Source: an uncultured Lachnospiraceae bacterium (GTDB lineage Bacteria; Bacillota; Clostridia; Lachnospirales; Lachnospiraceae). From it: a stretch of DNA of 64,000 nt. The position numbers and the translations under genes were made by a program. This document shows positions 34,109 through 43,391 of this stretch, piece by piece. The stretch covers positions 186,001-250,000 of the forward strand of contig CAJTUA010000003.1 of the NCBI GenBank assembly GCA_910579615.1. Direction: 5' to 3'. The number at the start of each line of letters is the position of its first letter. Within the stretch, counting starts at the first letter, position 1. Under the pieces are notes generated by a model that saw nothing but the letters and a program-made list of their open reading frames with translations, was not told the origin of the DNA and searched no databases.

Positions 34109-35047
34109 CTATTGCCCGCCAAAACTCCCCCGGTAACCCGAAGGGGAAATCCCCATAATTTTATAAAAGGTACGGTTAAAATAACTGATATTGTTAAACC
34201 CGCAAAGGCAAGCAATTTCAGTTATTTTTTTATCCGTCTGGATTAACATCTCGCAGCTTTTGACAATTCTTAAACGGTTCAGATACTCAAAAGGCGCATA
34301 ACCCGTGCAGCTTTTAAAACTATGGCTGTAATAGCTTTCACTGAATCCCGCCCGTTTCGACAGTTCTGCAAGTGTCAGGGAATCCGCATAATTTTCCTGT
34401 AAAAAATCCAGGCTTTTCTGGATTTCCATGCGCAGGGTACTGCCGGAAACCGGTACATTCCGCCGGGAAAAGCACAGATTATACAATTCCTGCCAGCAAA
34501 GAAATAAAGTACCAATTAAAGAGAGCTCATATTGCTCAAGCTCCGGCTTCGGAAGGGAAAAAATGGAAGGAAGAAGTGCCAGAAGTCCGGCATTTTCCTT
34601 TTTGTCCCGCAGGATGGGATAAATACAGTCAATCCGCCAGCGTTTCAGCGGCGCAAAGTATCTCTGGCAGTACGGCGGAAGGCTTCGCTCAAGCATATCC
34701 GGGTCAAATACGAAAGCGCGATGACAGCAGGAAAGTGTAACATCCGTTTTGTTGGCTGCGGCGTGGATTTGGTTTGGCGGGATAAAAATCCCTTCCCCGG
34801 CTTGCAGGAGAAAAGAGCGGTTTTCCACCTGGAATTCCACTGCGCCCTGTTCCAGATAAAATATTTCTGCTTCTGGATGGCAATGTAGATAAAGGGCGCA
34901 GGTTTCCCCTTTGGCGACCGTAGTATGATGGAAGGAAAATGGGCGGGAAGCGGTGCGGTGGACAATATTTTCTATGGGCAGCTCGTTTTGTGGTTTCACG
35001 CTTTCCGGCATGGGAATTCCCCTTTCTGTTTGTTTTATTTGTGCCAT
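34109..35047 (-). CDS. AraC-family transcriptional regulator (cupin sensor)
   Basis: 312 residues. An N-terminal cupin sugar-sensing domain (ALYLHCHPEAEIFYLEQGAV, GEGIFIPPNQIHA) and a C-terminal double helix-turn-helix (SLTLAELSKRAGFSESYYSH, KITEIACLCGFNNISYFNRT, PSGYRGSFG). It is transcribed away from the GH31 gene and is the likely activator of that gene. The ATG at 35047 has AAGGGA six bases upstream; an in-frame ATG at 35011 with GGGG upstream is an equal alternative. Confidence 0.92.
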   Translation of the reverse strand: MAQIKQTERGIPMPESVKPQNELPIENIVHRTASRPFSFHHTTVAKGETCALYLHCHPEAEIFYLEQGAVEFQVENRSFLLQAGEGIFIPPNQIHAAANKTDVTLSCCHRAFVFDPDMLERSLPPYCQRYFAPLKRWRIDCIYPILRDKKENAGLLALLPSIFSLPKPELEQYELSLIGTLFLCWQELYNLCFSRRNVPVSGSTLRMEIQKSLDFLQENYADSLTLAELSKRAGFSESYYSHSFKSCTGYAPFEYLNRLRIVKSCEMLIQTDKKITEIACLCGFNNISYFNRTFYKIMGISPSGYRGSFGGQ

Positions 35048-35495
35048 CAGCAGTCCCTTAAATCAGTTGCAGCATGAAGACGCTGTAACTTGTGCAGAAC
35101 TCGCAAAAACCATGCAGAACCACATGGCATAATGTCCGCAAGGCATTATACCGGCGCTGATTCGCTGCCCGGCTGATAAGGAGGACATTTTCCAAAGCGA
35201 ATCGCGCACATCCCCCAAGGAAACATAGCCATAAGGACATGGTATTAAAAAAACTTCTACGGTATTACATGGCATCAGTATATCACAAAAAGCAGAATAG
35301 TGCAAGTATCCCCTGCAATAATGCAAGATTTCCAAAAAGAAAATTGATATAATCCTCATATGGATGGGAATCATCTAACCTCATAGCTTCATTATGCGGA
35401 TATTTTTCAACTGATGCAATCTGACAATAAAGCTATGGGTAAGCAGCAAAAGCGGATTATGTAAATCTGCTTTGGAAAAACGGAGGAATTCATTT
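35048..35495. promoter_or_regulatory. Divergent control region between AraC regulator and GH31
   Basis: 448 bases with no gene. A TATAAT lies at 35348-35353, about 140 bases before the GH31 start, but its -35 is weak, as expected for an activator-dependent promoter. I found no convincing catabolite-response element. Confidence 0.4.
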
Positions 35496-37472
35496 ATGGG
35501 AATTTTAACACTCGAAAAAGAAAAGATTATTTTCCGGCGGCGGGATGAACTGACTGTGGTGGAGGCGTATGGTAAGGACTGCATCCGCTGCCGCTCCACA
35601 AAAAATGGCAGGCTGTCGGAGGAAAACTGGACGCTGCTTGCGCCAAAAGAGGAATCGGAGGGCATTGTAAATGGGGACAGCCAATGTGCCACGTTGACGA
35701 ACGGGATGATATCCGTAAAGGTGGAGGCGGGCAATCCGTGGTGTGGGGGCGTGTTCACCTGGTACCGGGATGGGAAGCAGATTCTTCACACGAAATTCGA
35801 GGAGGATTACACAGGGCGGAATGTACATACGGAGGGAGACCATTATCAGATTAAGGTAATCTTTGATGCAAATCCCGGCGAGCATTTTTACGGACTGGGG
35901 CAGGAACAGGAAGATATTTTTGACCGGAAGGGAAGCACCTGCAACTTACAGCACTATAATACGAAATCCGCCGTTCCGGTACTGTATTCCTCGCTTGGCT
36001 ACGGTTTTTTCTGGAACAATCCCGCGCCGGGGCGCTGCGAAACGACGAAGAACCATACCATGTGGGTGGCGGATAGCGCTTATCAGGCGGATTATCTGGT
36101 GTATGCTGGGAAAACGCCGGCAGAAGTGCTGAAAAAATACTGTGACCTTACGGGATATGCCCCTTGCTTTCCGGAGTGGGCGGCGGGCTTCTGGCAGAGC
36201 AAGCTGCGCTATGAGAGCCAGGATGAAGTCCTGGAAACAGCCAGGGAATATAAAAAGAGGGGGATTCCGCTTGCGGCGATTGTGATTGACTATTTCCACT
36301 GGACAGAACAGGGGGAGTGGAAGTTTGACCCGAAATACTGGCCTGACCCGGAGGCGATGTGCAGGGAGTTAAAGGAGATGGGCGTTCAGCCGGTCGTATC
36401 CGTCTGGCCTACCATTAACCCGGCGAGTGAGAATTACCGGGCAATGGACGACGAAAATCTGCTGGTGCGCACGGAGAACGGGCAGTATGGAATTTTTGAT
36501 TTTTATGGGCAGCAGACCTTTATTGACCCTACGAACCCAAAGACGGGGGCTTTTGTGTGGGATAAGGTGAAGCAAAATTATTATGACAAAGGAATCCACA
36601 ATTTCTGGCTGGATGAGGCGGAGCCGGAAGTACATCCGCAGCAGTATTCCAATTTGAAGCTGTATGCCGGCAACGGCGCGCAGACGGCGATGCTCTATCC
36701 GTATTATTACAGCAAGATGTTTTACGACGGGCTTAAAAAAGAGGGGGAAGAAGAAATCATTCTTCTGACCCGCGCCGCGTATCCGGGCAGCCAGAAATTT
36801 GGCTCGCTTGTCTGGAACGGGGATATTGCGTCCAGCTTTGAAGCCCTGCGTATGAGCGTGAAGACGGGGCTTTCCATGGCAATGTGCGGGATTCCGTGGT
36901 GGAACAGCGATATCGGCGGCTTCCATTCGGGGGATATCCAGAGCGGATATTTTAAGGAGCTGATTGTGCGTTGGGCACAGTTCGGCGTGTTCTGCCCGGT
37001 TATGAGGCTCCACGGTTCGAGGCTGCGCACGCCGGGGCAGGCGGAGCGGCATCCGGGCGTGAAGGAGAGGAGCGGCGGCGACAATGAGATTTGGAGCTTT
37101 GGCGAGAAAGCTTATGGGGTGTTAAAGGAGTTGGTTGAGCTTCGGGAAAGGCTGAAGCCTTATATCTGCCATTATATGGAAATTGCGTCAAAAGAGGGAA
37201 AGCCGCTGATGCGTCCGATGTTTTTTGATTATCCGGGAGATACGGTATGCTATGAGTTGGAGGACCAGTATTTCTTCGGGGAGGATATCCTGTTCGCCCC
37301 AATCACGGAACAGGGCGGCACAAAGCGCAGGGTTTATCTGCCGGAGGGACGCTGGCAGGACGTGAACAGCAAGGAAGTCCATGAGGGGAATAGATGGCTG
37401 GACTGCACCGCACCGCTTGAGAAGTTTATTGCATTTGTGAAAGAGGGCAGCCAGGTGGCGGAGGTATTTTAA
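35496..37472 (+). CDS. Glycoside hydrolase family 31 (alpha-xylosidase/alpha-glucosidase type)
   Basis: 658 residues, cytoplasmic. N-terminal beta domain (GEHFYGLGQEQEDIFDRKGS), then the barrel with IPLAAIVIDYFHWTEQGEWK and the nucleophile Asp in NFWLDEAEPE. The acid/base region is TRAAYPGSQKFGSLVWNGDI, and IPWWNSDIGGFHSG is a further family block. The WLDEAEPE form is common in alpha-xylosidases, which fits a neighbouring GH30, but alpha-glucosidase cannot be excluded. The ATG at 35496 has GGAGG upstream; a TTG at 35472 is in frame but lacks one. Confidence 0.93.
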   Translation: MGILTLEKEKIIFRRRDELTVVEAYGKDCIRCRSTKNGRLSEENWTLLAPKEESEGIVNGDSQCATLTNGMISVKVEAGNPWCGGVFTWYRDGKQILHTKFEEDYTGRNVHTEGDHYQIKVIFDANPGEHFYGLGQEQEDIFDRKGSTCNLQHYNTKSAVPVLYSSLGYGFFWNNPAPGRCETTKNHTMWVADSAYQADYLVYAGKTPAEVLKKYCDLTGYAPCFPEWAAGFWQSKLRYESQDEVLETAREYKKRGIPLAAIVIDYFHWTEQGEWKFDPKYWPDPEAMCRELKEMGVQPVVSVWPTINPASENYRAMDDENLLVRTENGQYGIFDFYGQQTFIDPTNPKTGAFVWDKVKQNYYDKGIHNFWLDEAEPEVHPQQYSNLKLYAGNGAQTAMLYPYYYSKMFYDGLKKEGEEEIILLTRAAYPGSQKFGSLVWNGDIASSFEALRMSVKTGLSMAMCGIPWWNSDIGGFHSGDIQSGYFKELIVRWAQFGVFCPVMRLHGSRLRTPGQAERHPGVKERSGGDNEIWSFGEKAYGVLKELVELRERLKPYICHYMEIASKEGKPLMRPMFFDYPGDTVCYELEDQYFFGEDILFAPITEQGGTKRRVYLPEGRWQDVNSKEVHEGNRWLDCTAPLEKFIAFVKEGSQVAEVF

Positions 37473-37529
37473 GGCAATAGGCGTGCAAAAAGGCACGGAT
37501 GGCTTGTAGAAATGTCATAGAACAGACAG

Positions 37530-37564
37530 CATGGCTCTGGCGGGAAAAAATCGCCAGAGCCATG
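37530..37564. terminator. Hairpin between convergent GH31 and GH30 genes
   Basis: A perfect 13-base stem (37530-37542 with 37552-37564) and 9-base loop, symmetrical, without a T-run. It can serve both genes. Confidence 0.6.
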
Positions 37565-37583
37565 CCCTCGTTCTATATCGCAT

Positions 37584-39140
37584 CTACTCAAAAGAGAGAA
37601 CAACCGTTGTAATGCTCTCCCCCGGAAGCGATACCGTATTGCCCGGTTGGAGCGCCCCCATATCCTGGTACAGAATGTTGTCCGAAGAATCCTCGGTCCC
37701 AAGCACGGACTGATATACAAGGCTTGAGGAAAGACGCTTCTCGCCCGTCGGGATTTGCAGGGTTTCCACGGTATTTCCCAGATTTATCACCACCAGTACC
37801 AGCGTTTTTTCATCTTCACTCACATATGCGGATGTCCTGAAATTCATCCCGCCCTGCATGGACGCTTCCACGCGGGAATAGCCCGGGCGGATAAATTCGG
37901 AGAAATGGCGCAGTGCATAATAATCTGCGCAGATGCCCCAGCCGTCTTTGTTTTTGTTGGCAGCATTCTGTAAACGGATGAGCTCTCCCGATTCAAAATT
38001 TTCCGTATCGTCCGCCCACACGGCGCTCCAGTAAATGTACGCGTTCATATCCGCCTGCGTCATAGCATTGTTGATGAGTGCTGCGGTCTGAAGCCCGCGC
38101 CCGCGGAAAAATTCGGTCTGCCAGCGCGCATATCCATATTCGCCAAAATACTTTTCCAAATCCATAAAATTCCAGAGAAAGGAATCGTATTTTACCGTGT
38201 TGTTTTCCTCGTCCGAATCCCCGCCGACATAGAGATGGTAACCGATTCCGCAAATACTCTCCGGTTTTGTTTCAAGAATCTCTTTTACATAGTTGTACAG
38301 TGTTAACGGTTCGCAGGACATGGTTTCCGGTGCAATCATTTTCGGTGCCTCATCCCCAAATTCCGCCTGCATTGCATCATACACTGCCAGGAATGCTTTT
38401 GCGTAGGAGGCCTGGGTATCGGTTTCTGTCGGCGCGAATTCGCACCCGTCATAGCCTGCCACAAAATCACATTCATTCTGTATCGAAACATAATCGATTT
38501 TAATATCCCATTCACGGTAGAATTTCACTGAATCGACCCACCACTGGGCGTATTCTTCATACATATAAGTGCCATCCTCATGTTTGGCAAGCGAACCGCC
38601 GCCCTCGATACTTTGGTTGGACTTTAAGCTGGCAGGTGGTGACCAGCAGGAGAGCAGGACAGTCGGTTCTTCGCCATAGCTTGCCGCGCGCTCTGCCGCT
38701 GCCTCATAAATGCGGAACATCGGGCGAACATTTCCGGCATAATCTTCCGAATGGTAGGCATATTCATTTTTAAACCGGATAATCGAGAGCTTCGCATCCG
38801 TAAACAGCGTGTCCAGTAAACCATCCGTATTTTTCCCGGCGTTGAATATCTGGTCTGAGTACCAGGTAAACGCGCCGCCAAACCCATCGATTTTCTGGTG
38901 TTTTTTATCCAAGTGGAATGTGTATTGTAAATATGTTTCGTCCAATGCGGTTTCCTCCCCCGAAGCTGGTTTTTGTGTGATTTCCTCGGTCACTTCCGGC
39001 GTGATATCCGGTGTCAGGGCGGCTTCCCCGTTGGTGGGTACCGGAGTTTTTTCTGGCTCTTTTCCGGTATCTGGATTACCGCCGCAGGCGGAAAGCGGCA
39101 GAATAAAAGTAAGCAGAAATAATTTCCAAAGTTTTTTCAT
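37584..39140 (-). CDS. Glycoside hydrolase family 30 lipoprotein (xylanase/glucosidase type)
   Basis: 518 residues, exported: lipobox LPLSACGG, then a Thr/Pro/Glu-rich linker to about 70. The catalytic barrel starts KIDGFGGAFTWYSDQIF. The acid/base Glu is in VSIQNECDFVAGYD and the nucleophile in YGYARWQTEFFRGRG. After the barrel comes the beta domain typical of GH30 (TLVLVVINLGNTVETLQI). Exposed on the cell surface, it would cut polymers such as glucuronoxylan or other beta-glycans. It is second in an operon, 15 bases after the trehalase-like gene. Confidence 0.9.
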   Translation of the reverse strand: MKKLWKLFLLTFILPLSACGGNPDTGKEPEKTPVPTNGEAALTPDITPEVTEEITQKPASGEETALDETYLQYTFHLDKKHQKIDGFGGAFTWYSDQIFNAGKNTDGLLDTLFTDAKLSIIRFKNEYAYHSEDYAGNVRPMFRIYEAAAERAASYGEEPTVLLSCWSPPASLKSNQSIEGGGSLAKHEDGTYMYEEYAQWWVDSVKFYREWDIKIDYVSIQNECDFVAGYDGCEFAPTETDTQASYAKAFLAVYDAMQAEFGDEAPKMIAPETMSCEPLTLYNYVKEILETKPESICGIGYHLYVGGDSDEENNTVKYDSFLWNFMDLEKYFGEYGYARWQTEFFRGRGLQTAALINNAMTQADMNAYIYWSAVWADDTENFESGELIRLQNAANKNKDGWGICADYYALRHFSEFIRPGYSRVEASMQGGMNFRTSAYVSEDEKTLVLVVINLGNTVETLQIPTGEKRLSSSLVYQSVLGTEDSSDNILYQDMGALQPGNTVSLPGESITTVVLSFE

Positions 39141-39155
39141 AAAATCCTCCTCATA

Positions 39156-41009
39156 TTATGATTCTAGCGGTTTTCCCAGATTCTTGATAAATCCGGCATC
39201 CGCAAGTGCGATGGTGCACAGCAATGCGCCCCAATGGTAGAACCTGTCGCTGTTTCCGGAATCGCAGCCCTCCCCGGTGATGCTGTTATAGTTTTCGTGC
39301 ACATGCCGGTGCTCCCGCCATTCCTTGCGAAACAGCGCGGCGGATTTTTCGGCAAGGTCATGGCGGACATCGTTCAGCTCTGTCTGTGTCAGTGCAAGAT
39401 AAACCAGAAAGTTCAGCGGTGCCCATACCCGCCCGCGCCAGTAGTCCTGCTCCGGGTATGCGGCATCCTTGCGCGCGATGGAGGGCAGCATCCAGTCGCC
39501 ATAAAATTCTGCCGGGTTGTAGTAATGTTCATCTGCCATGCGGCGCTGACGTACCTGCGAAACATGAGGGGAGAAAAGCGCGTAAAAATTGGCAGGCGAG
39601 ATGCGGCGGGAAAACGCTCCTGTGTCGGTGCGGCGGTTATAATAAAAGCCGTTTTCCTCGTCCCAGAGATTTTCCAGACCGCTACAGGCTTTTTCCATCC
39701 TCTCTTGTAATTCCGGGATATCCTCGAAACGGCCAATCAATTTTGCCAGTTCCATCAGGGAACGGCAGTCCAGGATATATAGCCCGGTCAAGCCGACATC
39801 CTCAAGCTCAAGCCGGTTTGTTTCCGGGTTAAACGGCACACCGTCATACATAGGGGAATTGTCCAGACCGCTTTCCAGTGCTGCCCCATAGGTGGCATGA
39901 ACGCCTTCCGTTTCCCAACGGTTTCCGAACAAAACAGGGATTTTTTCGCTGCCCCAACACAGTGCGCCGTCCGGGTTCATGCGGTGTCCGGCAAACCAGC
40001 GGTTCCATCGGAGCAGGTCGGCGTACATATCCTCCACAATCCATTTTTCGCCCAGTATCCGGTAGGTTTCTAATAGCATGGCGCTGCCGACGGGCGGCTG
40101 CGAACGGTCGGCGCTGACCTGGCCGGTGGCATAGGAAAAATTTGGAACGAATCCTGCTTCGGTCTGTTCGTTGAGGATTTCGCGCAGATTGCTGTATGCA
40201 AGATTTGGGCAGCCAAGGCTTGCCATAAAGCCGGCAAAGAAATTGTCCCAGCAAAAAAGCACATAGCCGCCGCTGTTAATGCTCCAAAGCCTGCTGACAG
40301 GCGAGATTACCCTGTTGTTTTTTGCATCGTAGATGGTATCCCAGGACAGGGCACATTCCATGGCTTCATACATATCATGCAGTGCGCCGTAACGGGATGT
40401 TTTTTCATAATATGTAAGGCGGTGGGCATTTACCAGCGCCTGTGCATCCGCAAGGCTGCGGCGGATGTTGGTGGAAAATGCGACAGGGGCGTCCAATGTG
40501 ACGGACAGAAAGGCTGTCTGTACCGGGATGTTCGGGTCTGACATAGCTTTCCCAGTGGTATAGATGGTTCGTACCCCGGCGGGTGTGTGGGCAATCAGTG
40601 TCTGCCCGCGCCGTTCCACCCATCCGTCGCGCCCCCAGAGGAAACCACCCTCGAGCACCAGCATTGCAGGGCGGATTTGCTTTGTGACCGGCGTGACCAA
40701 TAAAATCAGTTCATCCTCCTCGACCGCCGATTCCACACGGATTTCCATGTCGCACCATTGCAGCGTCATCTCGGTATAAGAGCCGTCAAATGCGTGGGGA
40801 CCGGGATATGCCGTTTCGGCTGGTGTGCGGGCATAGCCTTCTGGAAAACGCCCGACCAGGGTTTCTTTCAGATAATGTCCGTTGCGGTATTCCTTCAGTG
40901 CGATATTGAGTGTAAGACCTTCCGGCATATGGACGTGGGAGAGGACGCTGCGCACATTCCAGGTGTGCCAGCCATTCAAATACCCGCGCTTCATTTCTGT
41001 GTAATTCAT
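39156..41009 (-). CDS. Trehalase/GH63-like (alpha/alpha)6-barrel glycosidase
   Basis: 617 residues, no signal peptide. An N-terminal beta domain (GYLNGWHTWNVRSVLSHVHM) precedes a six-hairpin barrel with GGYVLFCWDNFFAGFMASLG, GLTGLYILDCRSLMELAKLI and YWRGRVWAPLNFLVYLALTQ. The end has GCDSGNSDRFYHWGALL. These blocks are shared by GH37, GH63 and mannosylglycerate hydrolase families; which sugar is cut is not clear. It is first in the operon with the GH30 gene and probably finishes oligosaccharides inside the cell. Confidence 0.85.
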   Translation of the reverse strand: MNYTEMKRGYLNGWHTWNVRSVLSHVHMPEGLTLNIALKEYRNGHYLKETLVGRFPEGYARTPAETAYPGPHAFDGSYTEMTLQWCDMEIRVESAVEEDELILLVTPVTKQIRPAMLVLEGGFLWGRDGWVERRGQTLIAHTPAGVRTIYTTGKAMSDPNIPVQTAFLSVTLDAPVAFSTNIRRSLADAQALVNAHRLTYYEKTSRYGALHDMYEAMECALSWDTIYDAKNNRVISPVSRLWSINSGGYVLFCWDNFFAGFMASLGCPNLAYSNLREILNEQTEAGFVPNFSYATGQVSADRSQPPVGSAMLLETYRILGEKWIVEDMYADLLRWNRWFAGHRMNPDGALCWGSEKIPVLFGNRWETEGVHATYGAALESGLDNSPMYDGVPFNPETNRLELEDVGLTGLYILDCRSLMELAKLIGRFEDIPELQERMEKACSGLENLWDEENGFYYNRRTDTGAFSRRISPANFYALFSPHVSQVRQRRMADEHYYNPAEFYGDWMLPSIARKDAAYPEQDYWRGRVWAPLNFLVYLALTQTELNDVRHDLAEKSAALFRKEWREHRHVHENYNSITGEGCDSGNSDRFYHWGALLCTIALADAGFIKNLGKPLES

Positions 41010-41033
41010 TTTTTCCTCCTTTCGCCTTTTGCG

Positions 41034-41063
41034 TTGACTTTTATATTATTTTACCATTATAAT
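41034..41063 (+). promoter_or_regulatory. Sigma-A promoter of the truncated AraC gene
   Basis: TTGACT (41034-41039), 18 bases, TATAAT (41058-41063), ending 57 bases before the ATG. It lies between divergent genes, so the start of the glycosidase operon on the other strand is close by. Confidence 0.7.
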
Positions 41064-41120
41064 ATTGTCTGTGTAAATTCTGTTTTTGCGAAAAAATAGC
41101 ATATTTCTTGGAAGGTGCCT

Positions 41121-41643
41121 ATGGATGACCAAATGAGGGAGAACCGTTTGCGCGGGAGCGATGCGTTTCCGTTTGTATTATATGAGATGCCATATAAAGG
41201 ACAGCCGGTTTTGGCGGCGTGCCACTGGCAGGAGGATATGGAAGTTTTGCTTGTCAATCGCGGGGAAATCGAATTGACCCTTGGGGGTGTGCCGGATGTG
41301 CTTCATGCAGGGGCGGCCGCCTGCATAAATCCGGGGCAGCTCCACAGTTTTCGCGGACTGACCCCGGATGCAAAGTGCGATATATTTATTTTCCCTTTGC
41401 AGCATTTGCTGTTTGCGCAGGAAGACCATGCCCAGCTCCGGTATCTGAGGCCTTTAGCGGAAGGAAAGCTGGGGTTTCCGCTGTATCTGCCGGAGGGGAG
41501 CATGGCGCAGCAGCTTATCCGGCAGGCATTTTATCCGGCAATTCCGCGATGCAAGGGGGATGACGCCGTATGTCTACCGCAAAATGTATGAGGCGGGGAA
41601 AGCCGGGGTGGGAGCACAAAACACAGAGCCTGACTCTTTGTGA
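41121..41643 (+). pseudogene. AraC-family regulator with DNA-binding domain deleted
   Basis: The cupin sensor is intact (QPVLAACHWQEDMEVLLVNR, INPGQLHSFRGLTPD). After residue 145 the sequence breaks off: the frame ends DDAVCLPQNV, while the next frame reads GMTPYVYRKMYEAGK to a stop at 41643. That second piece is the usual extreme C-terminus of an AraC protein. The two helix-turn-helix motifs between are lost and a frameshift remains. It would have regulated the divergent GH63/GH30 operon. The ATG at 41121 has GGAAGG upstream. Confidence 0.75.
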
Positions 41644-41682
41644 GCCAGTATTTTAATGATTGATTATTTCTTTGGAGGTGAC

Positions 41683-42783
41683 ATGCAAAACGAAACCTAC
41701 GAAATTATGCACCTGAATCGGAAGGTTGCCCGCATTGACCAGGGCGGGCATTGCAAAATATATTACAAATCCTTTATGCCATATAATCTTTGTTTTGAGG
41801 AACAGGACGATATTAACACATTGGCAGACAACATCACGAATTTTTATTCCTGGTGCGCGGCGAGGCTTTTTCCGTCGAACCGAAAATACGCAAAAGAGAT
41901 TTTAAACAGTGCAGGAATGACGCAGGTGGCAACAAACCGGGAACGGGCGGAAACCGCGCTTACCTACCATTGCGCATCGCTGACGGATGTTTTCTGGGTC
42001 AGGTGTATCGGGGAGAAAGCTTTGTTTTGTGATGTCAATTTATACGACAATTATCTGGAACAGTCTTGTGTTGATATTGCATTAAAAGGGCGGCGGCGTA
42101 ACGCCTGTGGCGGGTATCTGGCAAGGGATTTTGCGACAGGCGGGCATTTTCCAAAAGCATGGCAGCGCAAAAATGGTGCTTTTCGGCTGCTGAAGGGCGG
42201 CGGGGAAGACGTGGTGGAGCGGGAACTGCTTGCAAGCCGGATATGCAGGTGTTTTAATGTTTCCCAGGTGCTATATGAGGAAGATTTTTTGGATGGGGAG
42301 AAGGTTGTTGTAAGTGACAATATGACTTCAAAGGAGTATTCCATCGCAACGTTAAAAGCATTTGAGATTTGTTCCGGAAACCATGGCAGGGATACAAGGC
42401 AGTGCATCCTGCAATTGGATAGTTACAATTATTATATGATGAATATTATCGATTATCTGGTGGGAAATACAGACAGGCATGGGGAAAATTGGGGCGTTTT
42501 CGTTGATAATTCCAACAATAAACCGATTTGTTTACATAAACTGATGGATTTTAACCGGGCATTTGATTCGTATGGCACGATGGAAGGTGCGGATTGCCAG
42601 ACCGTTTTTGGGATGAATATGACGCAGAAAGAGGCGGCGCTGCAGGCGGTGGGAGAGGTTGGGCTAAATCAGGTGCGCGAGGTGGAAGAAAGTCTGTTCG
42701 CATATTTTCCGCAGTATTATGGGATGTTTGTGCGGCGGCTTGCGCTGTTAAAGCAGGAACAGAGGCGGCGGAAAATGAGATAG
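41683..42783 (+). CDS. HipA-like kinase domain protein
   Basis: 366 residues. The C-terminal half has the HipA-type kinase motifs: YLVGNTDRHGENWGVF (catalytic NxDRHxxN) and HKLMDFNRAFDSYG (metal-binding Asp). The N-terminal half is not recognised. There is no adjacent HipB antitoxin; the next gene is an AraC-type protein. HipA toxins phosphorylate glutamyl-tRNA synthetase, but many relatives of this type have other or unknown targets. The ATG at 41683 follows GGAGGTGAC; a start at 41656 is in frame without a ribosome binding site. Confidence 0.65.
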   Translation: MQNETYEIMHLNRKVARIDQGGHCKIYYKSFMPYNLCFEEQDDINTLADNITNFYSWCAARLFPSNRKYAKEILNSAGMTQVATNRERAETALTYHCASLTDVFWVRCIGEKALFCDVNLYDNYLEQSCVDIALKGRRRNACGGYLARDFATGGHFPKAWQRKNGAFRLLKGGGEDVVERELLASRICRCFNVSQVLYEEDFLDGEKVVVSDNMTSKEYSIATLKAFEICSGNHGRDTRQCILQLDSYNYYMMNIIDYLVGNTDRHGENWGVFVDNSNNKPICLHKLMDFNRAFDSYGTMEGADCQTVFGMNMTQKEAALQAVGEVGLNQVREVEESLFAYFPQYYGMFVRRLALLKQEQRRRKMR

Positions 42784-42911
42784 CACGCGGTGAATCAAAG
42801 CGCGCAGGGCAAAAGAGGCGACAGGGCAATTTCAATTAAGATTTTTTCCATTGCTTATGCTATACTGAAATTAAGCATTGATGGAACTTTAATCAATCAG
42901 GAGGTCTCGGG

Positions 42912-43391
42912 ATGGAAGAAAAAAGCATGGCGAAGGAAATGCTTGTCAGAAAAATCAGAAATTACATTGAAACGAATCAGGCAGAAGAACTTTCGCTGAA
43001 CAAAATTGCATCAGAACTGAATTATTCCAAATTTTACATGGAGCGGGTATTTACAGAAACCACAGGAATGACAATCTGCAAATATATCCAAACGTGCAGG
43101 CTGAATGCGGCGGCAGAACAGCTTGTTCAAACCAACCGCCCAATCATCGACATTGCGTTGGAAGCGGGCTACAACTCACCGCAGGCATTCACACAGGCGT
43201 TCCGGCGCATGTATCTGTGTCCGCCGCGGGTTTACCGGAAAAATGGAGCCGGGCAGCAGGCAAAAACTATGTGTATAAGGATGTTCCGGGAAAAAACATA
43301 TGCGAATGGAAGCAAAGCGCGGGGGAAAAACATTTATATGGGAACATGCCGCACGGCATTCATTTTTGAGGAAGGCAGGTGGGCGGCATGA
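42912..43391 (+). CDS. Short AraC-type DNA-binding protein
   Basis: 159 residues. The first 110 are an AraC double helix-turn-helix (ELSLNKIASELNYSKFYMER, PIIDIALEAGYNSPQAFTQA, CPPRVYRKNG). There is no sensor domain. The last 50 residues are basic and not conserved. Stand-alone domains of this kind occur in the MarA/SoxS group. Ribosome binding site AGGAGGTC. Its stop overlaps the ClpP start as ATGA, so the two are translationally coupled. Confidence 0.85.
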   Translation: MEEKSMAKEMLVRKIRNYIETNQAEELSLNKIASELNYSKFYMERVFTETTGMTICKYIQTCRLNAAAEQLVQTNRPIIDIALEAGYNSPQAFTQAFRRMYLCPPRVYRKNGAGQQAKTMCIRMFREKTYANGSKARGKNIYMGTCRTAFIFEEGRWAA

